DNA from: Auricularia sp. M13
Taxonomy: Eukaryota; Basidiomycota; Agaricomycetes; Auriculariales; Auriculariaceae
Reading direction: 5' to 3'
Length of the DNA stretch: 64,000 nt
Assembly (NCBI GenBank): GCA_037042915.1
Contig: CM073193.1
Span: forward strand, 7,688,001-7,752,000
Positions 41,861-52,379 of this stretch are shown one piece after another. A program made the translations under genes and the position numbers. How positions within the stretch are numbered: the first letter of the stretch is position 1; each line of letters starts with the position of its first letter. The notes below the pieces were generated by a model. It was given only the letters and a program-made list of their open reading frames with translations, was not told where the DNA came from and made no database searches.

Positions 41861-44549
41861 CAGCGTCTGCTTGTTGAGCGTCTGGTCAGTGGTCTGTCGG
41901 CGTGCAGGACTTCATTTGGGCAGTTACTGCTCCACTTTAGCATGCAAACGGACTACCCGACTCCGGCGCCGCTTGTGCGCCAAACGCCGCACCTGAATCT
42001 CTTCTAGCCACGGCATTCTCACGCCCTCTGTTCAGGGATCGCAATGAAACTCGGATTCAGATGGTGGTGTTGGCCGTTGGTCGTCCTGCTTTCAAGGGTG
42101 CGGTCGAGTTCTGAATATGGCCGTGCGCGAGTTGCTTGGAGAATGGCGAAATGTCGTGACTGGGCGAGTTCGATCGCAATGGGCGTGCGAAGTTGTGTAC
42201 GCTCTATACGTGAACCATGGATGCTCTGCAGTCGTGAGCGCTCTCTTGGTCAGTGCTATGCAATGCACGCACGCCCCAGCACTGAGTCTGACGGTGGAAA
42301 ATTGGCCGTCAGCGCACAGTGCTCCGCGCCGCTCAGAAAGCCGCAACGTCTTGCCGTCCGAATGCCATCGCGGACCTGCTGCCCGACATTCCTCTGGCAG
42401 TTCGACAGTTTCGACAATGACTTGACAGCGTGTTTGCTTGTTTTTGTCCGCTTTATGCGCGCGCGAGTCCGATGATATGCTTGGGCTGATCCTGATACCT
42501 TCAAAGGGACCGAGGCTTGCTATTAATAGGGGCCTCAACACGTTCTCGAGCGTCCACGGTTGTTTCATGCCCTTTTCCTTCTGTTGTTGGCTAGGATCCT
42601 CGCTATGCCCAATGCTTCGCGTTCACATTGAATGATGCTATCGGTCCTCCTGTCTCGTCTGGTTTGCTATGGACATCGCAGCTGACGTTAGGAACGATGG
42701 TCTGTCATTCGCGCTTCCTGCGGCCGCACCTCAGGATGGGACAACCTGACTTTTACGCTGCGAGTGCCGCTTTTCTGTTTCACACAACAAGGGCGCCTGT
42801 CATTTGGGTGATGCTAAGACTAATCCGGCGCTCAAGCTGGCCAAAGGATCCACGTGAGGTGCTCTTGGCCCTGACGCCTGAGCTGAGCCCTTACACGCGC
42901 GTAAACAGTCCCTTCTGGCAATGGGAAGCAGTGAGGGACGTTTGCACTGCGCATACAGGACGTGACGCAGTGACAGATTCCGACGCCGGCCGAAGAGTCG
43001 GAGCAGGCACGCAGCCTGACTTCCTACCCGACGATGCGGCTGGCCCGAGATTGCAGCCGGTATCGCTGAAGGCTGACCACGGCTGCCGGTATCATTGGTT
43101 TGCTTGAATATGCAGCGGAGCTATGGCAGGAATTGCGATCCTGCAAAGTCGCTCACGTCCGTACGCCGTACTTCACCTGAACTTCTGGGCAGCTTGACCA
43201 CTGCCCGAAGGACAGGCATGGTGTCCGCGACCAAGCCGACACCGGCACAGGCGTTTCGGTGTTCCAGGCGGCTGCAATGCACGAGCGTGCGAGCTCCGAG
43301 TCCGCTGGTGTCCTCATCCGGACTCTAGGCCTCTCCTAGCTCTGAACCTGAACTCGGACACGACCCAGAGTTTCGCCTGAGGCGGATGCTGCTTCTAGGC
43401 CAGGCCGGGTACGCGCCCATTGGCAAAGGCCATCGGTGGACGGGAGCAATGGCTGCTGCCCGTGCATGCGCCCGGACTGCATGCGTAGTATGAGATGGTA
43501 CTCAGTGTGGCTATTTTGGGTCGTTTTCTGGTGCCGCAAGTGGTGTGCGCGAGTCAGCATGCTTTGGGCTGCGACGTTTGCCGTACACGCATCATCCCTT
43601 CATTTTGTAAATGTATGGCCGATACATATTCCAATCTCCCGTCCCGATGTAATACGGAACAGAGTCAGCCTGAGGTTAAACCATGCATTGAATGCGAACC
43701 ATCAGCAGTCTATTTCCTCGGTTTCATGAAGGCAGACAGTCGGACTCTGTGACGGTGCTTGTGTAATCTCGGGCTCAAAGTCAAATTATTGTCCTCCGCG
43801 GCTTCCTTCGGAGATCGATATCGATTCCGCACCACCGAAATCAAAGCTAATCACACGCGGGTATACGCTTTAACCGCGTTCTGCTCGCCGCGAGTCGCGC
43901 TAGTCGCGTCGCCATTGCAACATCCGCCGCGTATTCGCGGCTGTGCACATTTACCGTCGCGTTCCCAGTTCAGTCGTACGCGTATACAGTCATCATATTT
44001 ATAACTGTTTCGGATGTCGTAAGCTGCGATATGTTCGGGAAGGTCGACGGCCCATGTGCCGCCGGATTCTCACACGGTAATACAGGAAGGCTTCCCTTCT
44101 CGCAAAATGTGGGAAAATGCTCATCGTCTTAGAAACCACGTGCTCTGTTGTCCCCGAGGACTTCGGAGATACAATGTGCGGTTCTCCCCTTCTCAACTGA
44201 TGAGAACGCTACTAAGTATCCCGGATTCCTCGAGGCTTTTCAAAGTCGAAGCTGGGAAGATGCATGCAATATCAACGTTTGTCTTCGAGAATTCGGGATT
44301 TCTAAAGTCTTTGGCACGTATGATTTCATTTCCATGCGCGGGGGTCGATGCCAAGACATTCAGTCCAGCCATACACGGGGCTGTAGGTAAGTAGTAGTTT
44401 GAGTTTTGAGGGAGCACCAGGCGCAAGCGCCAAATGTGTTGTGAACTGTTGTGGCCAGGCTGAGCGTGGTTGACCGACCATGACGTAAGTGGATCCCATT
44501 GTGCAAGTGGCTGTGCGTGCCACACTCAACCTCTCCTCATCCAACGACG

Positions 44550-45235
44550 ATGGTCACCAGTACGTGCCTCAGATCTTTAGAGACTTACACTGATACGCTC
44601 CCAGCACGCTCCAAAGCAAAATCGCAGCCTTCGACGCCAACGGTCGCTCTCGAACCGCCACAACGCGGGCGAGGGCGCGGGAGCGGGCGCAAAGCGCATG
44701 CCCCGTCCCCCACGCGTTCCTCTTCAGGCACTAGCTCAGGGAGCTCGCCCTCCCCTCCCCCAATTCGTATCCCGCATCGTAAACGCAGCACCTCTTCTGT
44801 GCGCAAAGCGCGGCGCTCCAGTCTCAAGTCGCCGGAGCCCGCGGGCTTGACGCCACGCCAGACGCGTCGCCAGCGCAAGGAGCGCGCGAAGAGCGCGACG
44901 TTCGAGGTCGATCCCGTCGTCATGTCTATGAATACGACGTTCGCGCGCCCCCGATCGCCATCGAGGCCACTCTGGCCGGGGCGGCGGAGAATCCCGACTC
45001 GAGCGCCATCCCAGCCAGCAAGGACGCTCCTACGCATGGTGACAAAGAACCTGCTGGGAGTGGTGGTAGGGGCAACAAGGAAGTGGTGGCTGACAAGCCA
45101 TCCAAGGATGAGGCCGAGGATTCGCAGGCGAGGGAACCATCTCCGCGCATGGAAGCGTCCACAGAATCGTCCGCCGCTGCCAGTGCGAAGATAGGGTCAG
45201 CAGCGAAGGATTCGACCACGGATAACGCGACCTGA
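44550..45235 (+). CDS. basic Ser/Pro-rich disordered protein, unknown
   Basis: ATG at 44550 starts MVTS, split by a 45-nt intron (44560-44604, GTACGT...CCCAG), then TLQSKIAAFD. Next is a basic, Arg/Ser/Pro-rich segment (QRGRGRGSGRKAHAPSPTRS, RQTRRQRKERAKS) and a short ordered-looking motif ATFEVDPVVMSMNTTFA. The acidic C-terminal part APIAIEATLAGAAENPDSS ends TTDNAT-stop at 45233-45235. Two frame changes without introns are needed, at about 44630-44645 and about 44942-44953 next to a run of C. No known domain. The basic then acidic layout could suit a nuclear protein, but that is only a guess. Confidence 0.55.
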
Positions 45236-46667
45236 ATAGTGTAACTTGGACTGTTAACGTGTGGGAACCCTGATTTGAATGTTGGTTTCGAGGACTCCAA
45301 TCTCTCCTCTTGGTTGCATGTACGGTACTGTAGAAGGCTGTGGGTAATGATTGGTGCATCGAGAAGATTGTCAGTTCCAACCCCTCCGAAGCCAAACGGG
45401 CTGCTCGGTTTATAGGGGATGCGCGCTGCAGTATCTGTGGCACGGCGCATGTGGTGCGGATCAAACGTCAATAGTCAAACCTCGGATGATAGCCTGTTCC
45501 CGCGCTGAGGAATCGCACCCTAGTGCCTAGCATGCATGCTGAATTGGGATCGCCGTCTGCGGAGGGAGGAGCGAGGGTAGTTATTGGGCACTAAGGATGA
45601 GGAGCACTACGCTCTCGATCAACCTCAAGGCGCTCTCCGGACATTTGGGCCAGGTTTGGACATTGATCTCGTGGTGCTGCGGCAAGAAGACTGATGTTCG
45701 CGCTCTGGATCTCGAGCTGGAGGGCGCGGTCGCAGTTCCACGCCCCCGCGGCAGAAGACTCAAGTGCTTCTGCTGCCCGCATTCTGTTCTTCTCTGGCCG
45801 GACATAAGCTGGTCGCTGGCGGCCGCGTGCAAATGGGACGGCTGCGTCGCCGCAGGATGGTCATAACGTGCTCATGCCGACGGAACATTGCCCCAGCGTC
45901 CTCGTGATACGTTGTGCTTCTCTGCGGGCATGGCGCTATGTGTGTGTGTTTCAGCAGCGAGCAGCGTCTCGGGCGTGCACATCCCGTCCTGTGCAATGCG
46001 CGCGCGTCAGTCTGAGTGGCTCGGCGCCCCCCCAATACGCCCAGATCGCTTTGTTAGTGGTACGTAGTATTGACGAGTTATCTCGGGCGCGGAAGGTATT
46101 GAGGCCGAGCGCCGACTGACATCAGGAAGAAGCAGATCGCCAGGAGTGTGTCCCTCCTTGCGTGACGATGAGAAATTGTCTCCGCGTGAGGAGGCTCAAC
46201 AAGACTTGTAGAGCGTTGCCAATGGTAAAAGGGCGAAACATGAGCTCCTTCATACAGCATGAAACCCGGCCCTCGCTGGTGGCTGTACAAGGCTAGTCAC
46301 CCGGGCGACTCGCGTGTCCGACTCCCACGACGGGAACGGTTGCGTTGTTTAGGCAGGCTGGCGAGACTGAGACTGTGTGTTACACTGCAGCTTGTTACTC
46401 GCGTGGGAGAACGACGAACCGTGTTTGCGGTGTGCACACGGGCGACGTAAAGGTCCGACTCCGAGGTCGCGTCCCCATCGACATCGCTATCAAATTCGGC
46501 GGTCGCATCTTTCCGATCTCGTGCGCGCGGTGATCAGATATTGGAAGCCCGCCTTTCTGGTCAGCAAGATATAAAGATTGCTTCACGCGGGATGGACTGC
46601 GTGGACTCCACCCCCTCTCCCCGCGCAGCTCCTCCCCTTTCCCTCCGGCATCCTCTCAGCCGCTGCC
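45236..46667. other. intergenic
   Basis: About 1.4 kb between two + genes. Overlapping short ORFs only; no domain or repeat recognised. The last 100 bp before the DUF6534 start are CT-rich, as in many fungal promoters. Confidence 0.45.
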
Positions 46668-48146
46668 ATGGCCGAACAAGCTGCCCCCGCCGCCGCTGCG
46701 CCTCACCTCGACCTCAGCCTGACGTTCGGCGCCCTCCAGGTCGGCGTCACCGTCGCCATGTTCCTTGTCGGCGTGTGCACGCTGCAGGTCTGGAACTAGT
46801 GCGTGCTCCGGCTCTTTCCCCTTACCCTCACCCGGCCAAATGCTAATTGCCACGCTCTCAGCTTCCGTAACTTTGGCGAGGACCCCAAGGGCATAAAACT
46901 GCTTGTGAGCTCGGTTATTTTGCATGTCGCTAGTGCAAATCCTGACGTCGCGGTTAGGTCGCCTTCGTGTAGTACGTGCCGCGCCGATCCCCCGCCGCTA
47001 AGCATGCCTAACATTTGCTTAGCCTGGGCGATCTCGTACACTCCATCCTGCTTGTCCATTCCGTCTACCATTATACGATCGTCAACTATGGCAACCCGAA
47101 GGCGCTCGGTCTCACCGTGAACTCGCTGGAAGCATCTGTAATCTTTGTCGGCACCATTGCCTTTGTCGTTCAGGTTGGGCACCCTGCCAGTTGTCCGCAC
47201 GCAGCGCGCTCATCCTCTGCCAGTCGTTCTTCTGCTTACGAGTGCTGCGTATAACGGAGAGCAAGATCCTGGCCGGGGGATGCTTCCTCCTGACCTTGGT
47301 CCGCATTGGCTTCAACCTGCTCATTGCCGTCAACGTCTTCATCGCCGGCAACTTCCACGCCGTCCAGACGGACTTCAAGTGGATGATCGTGACCACCCTC
47401 TGCGTGGGTGCCGCGTCGGACGTCGCCATCGCTGCCTGCATGTGCCTGGGTCTCGCGAAACGCCGCTCCGGCTTCGCGCCCACCGACAAGCTCGTTGACA
47501 AGCTGATTGCCTACATCATTGGTGCGAAACGTCGCCCCCTATTTGCGTCGTAACCGCTGCTAACCCGGTCTCCAGGCTCTGGTCTCCTTACCAGTGTCGT
47601 TGCCGTTATCGAGGTAGTCTGCGTGAGTGCCGTTTCGCAGACAACGCGCCGTTGCCAGCAGCGCTGACCTAGTCCGTGCCCCGTGCGCAGTTCCTGACCA
47701 TGGAGAACTGTGCGTGCCTCTTATCGTCTGTTCCTCGGCCATTCTTAACCGGACATTCATTTCAGTCGTATGGCTGGCGTTCTACACGATCCTCGCGAAG
47801 CTCTTCTCCAACTCGTTGCTCGCGTCGTTGAACGAGCGCAACTCGCTGCGCCAGAAGATGTCCAGTGTCAACGTGCAGGACAGCTCGTTGCGTTCCGGCA
47901 CGCGGGCCAACCTGTCCCAGCCCTCGCGGCTTGTTTTCGCAAAGGCATGTGACGCCCCGTCTCGTATCAATATCAATATCCTAATGATGCTCCAGCAGCA
48001 ACAAAACTCTGCGGTCGAACTCGCCTCCATTGGCAACGTGGTACGTCGTCATGCATCCCGCTCTTCGATTCACGTGCTTATCGTCGTTCCAGCCGCAGTC
48101 GGGCAAGCCATACGGGCTTGGCTACGCGGATGTCGACTCCGTCTAG
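46668..48146 (+). CDS. DUF6534-domain membrane protein, copy 1
   Basis: Agaricomycete-type polytopic membrane protein. Spliced order: MAEQAAPAAAAPHLDLSLTF, GALQVGVTVAMFLVGVCTLQ, VWNYFRNFGEDPKGIKLL | VAFVY | LGDLVHSILLVHSVYHYTIV, FFCLRVLRITESKILAGGCF, FKWMIVTTLCVGAASDVAIA, LVDKLIAYIIGSGLLTSVVA, VWLAFYTILAKLFSNSLLAS, LNERNSLRQ. The VAFVY exon is only 14 nt (46958-46971), bounded by GGTTAG and GTACGT, and restores the frame. The last intron (GTACGT...CGCAG) leads to SGKPYGLGYADVDSV; the stop is at 48144-48146. The DUF6534 domain is the C-terminal part ending in SLLASLNERN. Function unknown. A paralogue lies 1.4 kb downstream on the other strand. Confidence 0.85.
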
Positions 48147-49589
48147 ATCTGATACTTTCTGATCCGGGCTTGTCTCCATGGGCGCGCCCGGCAGGCGCGT
48201 CTTGTACATGGCATGGTTGTCCTGCAGTGGCTCGGGGCAGCCGCGCGGACAGTAGTTGGATTTGCCTCTGGCTCTGGCGGACCCGAGGATGTGTGTGTCT
48301 ATTGTATCACTTATGCATTATCATTCGATATCCACGACGCGACGCCGTCCAATCCACCACAATCGTTTAAATCCTGCGCTGGCCGCAGAAAGACACAAAT
48401 CCCGTGGTCAGGGGCGGATGGCTTCTCGGCATCCTCTACCTCCAATCATTTCCATGCCCTTGTCAAGATTGTCTTGTGTGCGCACCGGACTGGGAGAACC
48501 CCTGTTTGGACCAAGAGGCGCGTGTGGAGTCCACAACCGGTGCTGCTTTGCCATCTCTAGCCCTCCTCCGCCTTTGGGAGACTTCTCTGGACCCCAAGCT
48601 TGACTCGAACTCTGATCCTCCTTTTTGCGAGGACAATTCGAAGGATTTGAATCTGCTTTGTCTGCCAGCAATCGGTTCTAAATGCGTACATATCTACATC
48701 TAGAGACCCGTCTCGCACATGCAATCTGTCGTCACTCCCAGTACCTTGATGCTCAGTGCGCGCAGCGCCGGAACGGGGAGATTCTGACAGAACAGAGAAA
48801 ACACCGGACAAGGGCCAGCCAATGCGCTTGTATGCAGCAGTGTAAGCATCGTCCGACCCACTGTCGAGGAAGTTGTTCGAGGTTGCTTTCAGCTCAGGTC
48901 TCACCTTCTCGTCCTACAACCTAATCCACGCGTAACTCGCCATCCCCCTATCTGTCAACCGATTGCAGCGCTTGATCTTGTCCATACCTATCAGAACCAC
49001 TCTGACAGCGACTGTTCGGGGAGGCCCTTCGAGCTTCGAGTAAAGCAACTGTGTGGTAGGTACATACATCTTCGAGCTGCGTGCAATACTGGAATCAGGC
49101 TGCGATGTACAGAAAGTCCGTCTCGCATGTGGGGACGCCTGCGGCAGATCTGGCGCGCTGTCCTCGAGGGCATCGCGGAGCAGTCACGCCCACATGTCAA
49201 TCTTGTGGCAATCAACTTCGGCATGGAGAGATGAACACAGAACAGGTTCTCTTCTCACGATGTCCAAAATTGGAAGTACCCCATGTGGCACGTGGCAATA
49301 CGCGCCGCCATTGATAATCTCTACTTACCATACCTATTACTTCCTGCGCGAATGTGATGTACAAGGGCAGTACAACAACTCCGTAAATACAAAGGGGAGG
49401 GAAACACCACAGTGCAAAGCGAGTAATAGAGGATATACAACTATGCGGTCTCAGACCGAGTCCGTCAGCCCGAACGACTTGTCTCGCGGTGGCTAAACGA
49501 GCGCGCGTTGAGCAACGGACTGCGGAGAAGAGTAGGCTATACGTACCGAGTATCCTGCGTCCCCCGCGTTGGTTTGACCATCATGCAGC
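48147..49589. other. intergenic between convergent DUF6534 paralogues
   Basis: About 1.4 kb, no coding pattern found. Presumably both 3' UTRs plus unassigned sequence. Confidence 0.5.
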
Positions 49590-50880
49590 TCAACGGACGT
49601 ATGCTATGTTCAGGTCGTCAGCACTCCGCATGAATGGCGGCTGATCCAGACGCACCTTGAAGATCATGAGCGACCCCGCGGGATTCGACGCCTGCCGCGA
49701 TGCGGACGGCACGCGACTAGAGGTCGTCGCGCTAGCCGACCGCAAGGCCAGGCGCTCATTGAGCGAAGTGAGCAGCGAATTCGAATATATCTTTGCCTGT
49801 ACGGCGGGTCACCGCTCAGTCCCGCCGGCCGCAGAGTGCGTGAAACTGACCAGAATTATGTGGAACGCGAGCCATACGAAGTTATCCAGTGAAACAAACT
49901 GCTCGCGCTGTCAGCGTCTCTCCTGGCAATCACAGCGGCCATTGCGCGCACCGTCACGATCTCGATAACTGCGAGCATGGCGGCAAAGAGGCCAGAGCCT
50001 GTGTTTATATCTGAGTTAGCTGAGGCAGCGTCTCAACTATCTCACGCACTGAGTAATACCGCCATGACCTTGTCGAGCAGAGGGTCGGACGCCGCGAGAC
50101 CAGACTGCTGAGATAACAGCGTCGAGCCAAGCGAGAACGCGATTGCGACGTCGGTCACGGTCCCAATCGCCAGAGCCACGACGAATTGCCACCGATGTCC
50201 TTCCTGCGCGGCCATAACGCTGTTGGAGATGCAGACGCGGACGGCCATGAGGAAGTTGAACGCAAACTTCACGAGAACGAGCGCCATGCATCCTACGGCA
50301 AGCACACGCGACTGCGAGAGACGAAGCACGCGTACTGCGAAATACGACTACAATCAATCGTGAGACGCGCCGAGCTTGAAGGTACTTGGGGAGAAGGGTT
50401 GGCGCACCTGTGCAAGCAGAGAGATGAAGCTGCCGAGAATGAGGCTAGCATTGAGGCTCCATACAGAGACATCGTCCGGATTCGGGTGCCCGTAATTCAG
50501 GATCGTGTAGTGGTACACAGCATGCATAAGCACGACCGAGTGTAAAAGATCCAGGAATCTACATTTCCGCCAGGTGAGAGAAGTTCTGGAAGAGAGATTA
50601 GACACACAAGACACCTCCGGCCTAAATATTCAGATCAATCCTTTGTGAGGGGCCTCTGGTGGGAGTGCGCACCGTCGCCTTTGTGAATATCGAGTCCTTG
50701 GGGAAGTTGCGGTAGTAGTTAAACGTCTGCAACATGAGGATCCCGACCAAGCTGGATGACCAAGTACATGAGCTGGGAGTCCCAAAGAACTGCGGAATGG
50801 ATCACTCACAACGCGGTCATGGCTACGCTGACCTCGAAGACACCGAGCGTCAAACGCAAGTCCGGAAGCGGTGACGCCAT
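49590..50880 (-). CDS. DUF6534-domain membrane protein, copy 2
   Basis: Paralogue of the 46.7-kb gene in opposite orientation. Start 50880: MASPLPDLRLTLGVFEVSVA then MTA | LVGILMLQTFNYYRNFPKDS | (14-nt exon, 50621-50608: AGGVL) | FLDLLHSVVLMHAVYHYTIL, VRVLRLSQSRVLAVGCMALV, LVKFAFNFLMAVRVCISNSV, ATVTD-like block GTVTDVAIAFSLGSTLLSQQ, SGLFAAMLAVIEIVT, NSLLTSLNERLALR. It ends DDLNIAYVR-stop at 49592-49590. All intron positions that I could compare match copy 1, including the two around the 14-nt exon, so the copies arose by gene duplication rather than retroposition. Residue identity looks moderate. Function unknown. Confidence 0.85.
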
Positions 50881-51302
50881 GGCGGTGGGCGGTGGACGGG
50901 CAAGGAGGGGAAGGACAGGAAGCGCGACACACACATGGTTATCACCAATCACTTCCCTTTTATGAAGGCTCGCTCGATTGGGTGGGATCACATGCAGCTC
51001 GATGGCCGACGCGGTCCCAATGATAAGTAAGTATTGCGCGGTCATCTACTTAGCTGATTTGATGTGACGCGCGGCCCGGCGACCTTGCGTTGCAGTTGTC
51101 AGTCGTCAGTGTAAGTAGTGCTTAACAGTGACTTTGAGAGATCGTGTCGAGCACCGATAATAGCCTTCTCGGCTACATAGATAGATAGACTTGCAGTGTG
51201 CAGATAAAACCGGATGTCAACCAGGGTGGCTGTGTGGATCCGTCGCATAGTCGCTTAGATAAAATACCGCGCAGCGCTATTACTGCCATCGGCGTATGCG
51301 AC

Positions 51303-51409
51303 CGCGCGACCCGCCGCGACCGTCCGCGTCACCGCCGGCGCATTTCTCATCCTGCACCCTCCAAACTCTGGGGATACAGAGGATGCCCGCTATGCACGCG
51401 CAAGATCAG
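51303..51409 (+). repeat. inverted repeat, left arm
   Basis: From CGCGCGACCCGCCGCGACC through GTCACCGCCGGCGCATTTC to ATGCACGCGCAAGAT. Its reverse complement is found at 51721-51838 with small indels and about 80-85 percent identity by eye. Spacer about 310 bp. Confidence 0.75.
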
Positions 51410-51720
51410 AGCTCTTTATTAGATTGGCTAATTTACACTCACACATGGCATTGTTGGTCCAGAGCCGCGAGTATCGAGCGAGGGGCGCTCACAACTCATG
51501 TACAGGGTCTGTGGTAGGATAATATAGGTTTACAAGCCCTGTGTCGTGCTCAGACGCTGCCGCTATTTCACATCGGCCGTTGAGGACCCAGGCAGACCGA
51601 ATAATCCTTGAAAAAGACTGCATAATCCATGGTTATGATCTACCTACGTGCTCCCGGTGTCAGCCCGCATCGGATGAGCCAGGGCAGCAACACGGGAGAA
51701 TGGATGCTCGGATCGTGGCC

Positions 51721-51838
51721 CTCATCCTGCGCGTGCATCGCGGCTATCCTCTGCGCAATCTTAGCCCCAGAGTCTGAAGGTGTAGCATGGGAAATGCGCC
51801 GGCGGTGACGCGGACGCCGGTCGCGGCGGGTCGCGCGC
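51721..51838 (-). repeat. inverted repeat, right arm
   Basis: Reverse-complement partner of 51303-51409; on the minus strand it reads CGCGCGACCCGCCGCGACC then GCGTCCGCGTCACCGCCGGC. Confidence 0.75.
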
Positions 51839-52379
51839 GCGTTTTTCGGCGATTTTCCGGTCGCGCCTTCGGGCACGCCGATGCAGTAGCGGAGCTTGTA
51901 CTTACTTTACTCACGTCGCGCTTTGCGTCTCCGAACGTCACCGAAAACCGAGCATCCAGCTTGAAGTTTGAAGACCTGCGTCTTGTCTTCAATAGCAAGA
52001 AACTTGACCCCGGACAGTCACGTCAAATTGTGCCATACGTGTCTTTGATCTGTCCCCGGAATTTCAACCGATTTCTCCGCTGTGCGATGCTTGGCGCTTC
52101 TGCCGCACCAGCGCCCTCCAGCGCCGCGCCGCTCACGCTACTACACTACGCACCGTCCTTTCTGGCGATGTATTTCATATACTAGGACGACTCTGGGTTC
52201 GATACCTTCTCCTGCAGCCCAACTGAAGCTCTACTCTCAGGCACGAATGGAAGTCGGATCCGCGTCTGCTTCGTTAATCCGGGCATCTCTCGGGCATCGT
52301 GACCACACAGCATGATGATTCCAAGCAGGCATTTAAATCATCCGACGCCAGCACCTACGGTGCTCACCCCAACTTCGCT

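Larger units (their letters stand above)
40201..44549. other. long gene-poor region with tandem duplication and CT-rich tract
   Basis: About 4.3 kb with no gene I can support. It contains a pyrimidine-rich tract (about 40949-41045), a diverged tandem duplication (about 41404-41860) and otherwise unremarkable sequence. No LTR, terminal inverted repeat or transposase/polymerase motif was found. Confidence 0.5.
50881..52379. other. intergenic with imperfect inverted repeat
   Basis: About 1.5 kb between divergent DUF6534 copy 2 and the GMC gene. It holds the inverted repeat annotated separately. No other gene seen. Confidence 0.5.

Noticed and set aside
41098-42007. Long overlapping ORFs of about 250-260 codons
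   Set aside because: They run through the tandem duplication in all three frames, with low-complexity composition. The length reflects few stops in GC-rich repeats rather than a gene.
52195-52215. GGTTCGATACC resembles a tRNA B box
   Set aside because: No acceptor stem, D-arm or anticodon arm can be folded around it, and no A box lies upstream at the right spacing.
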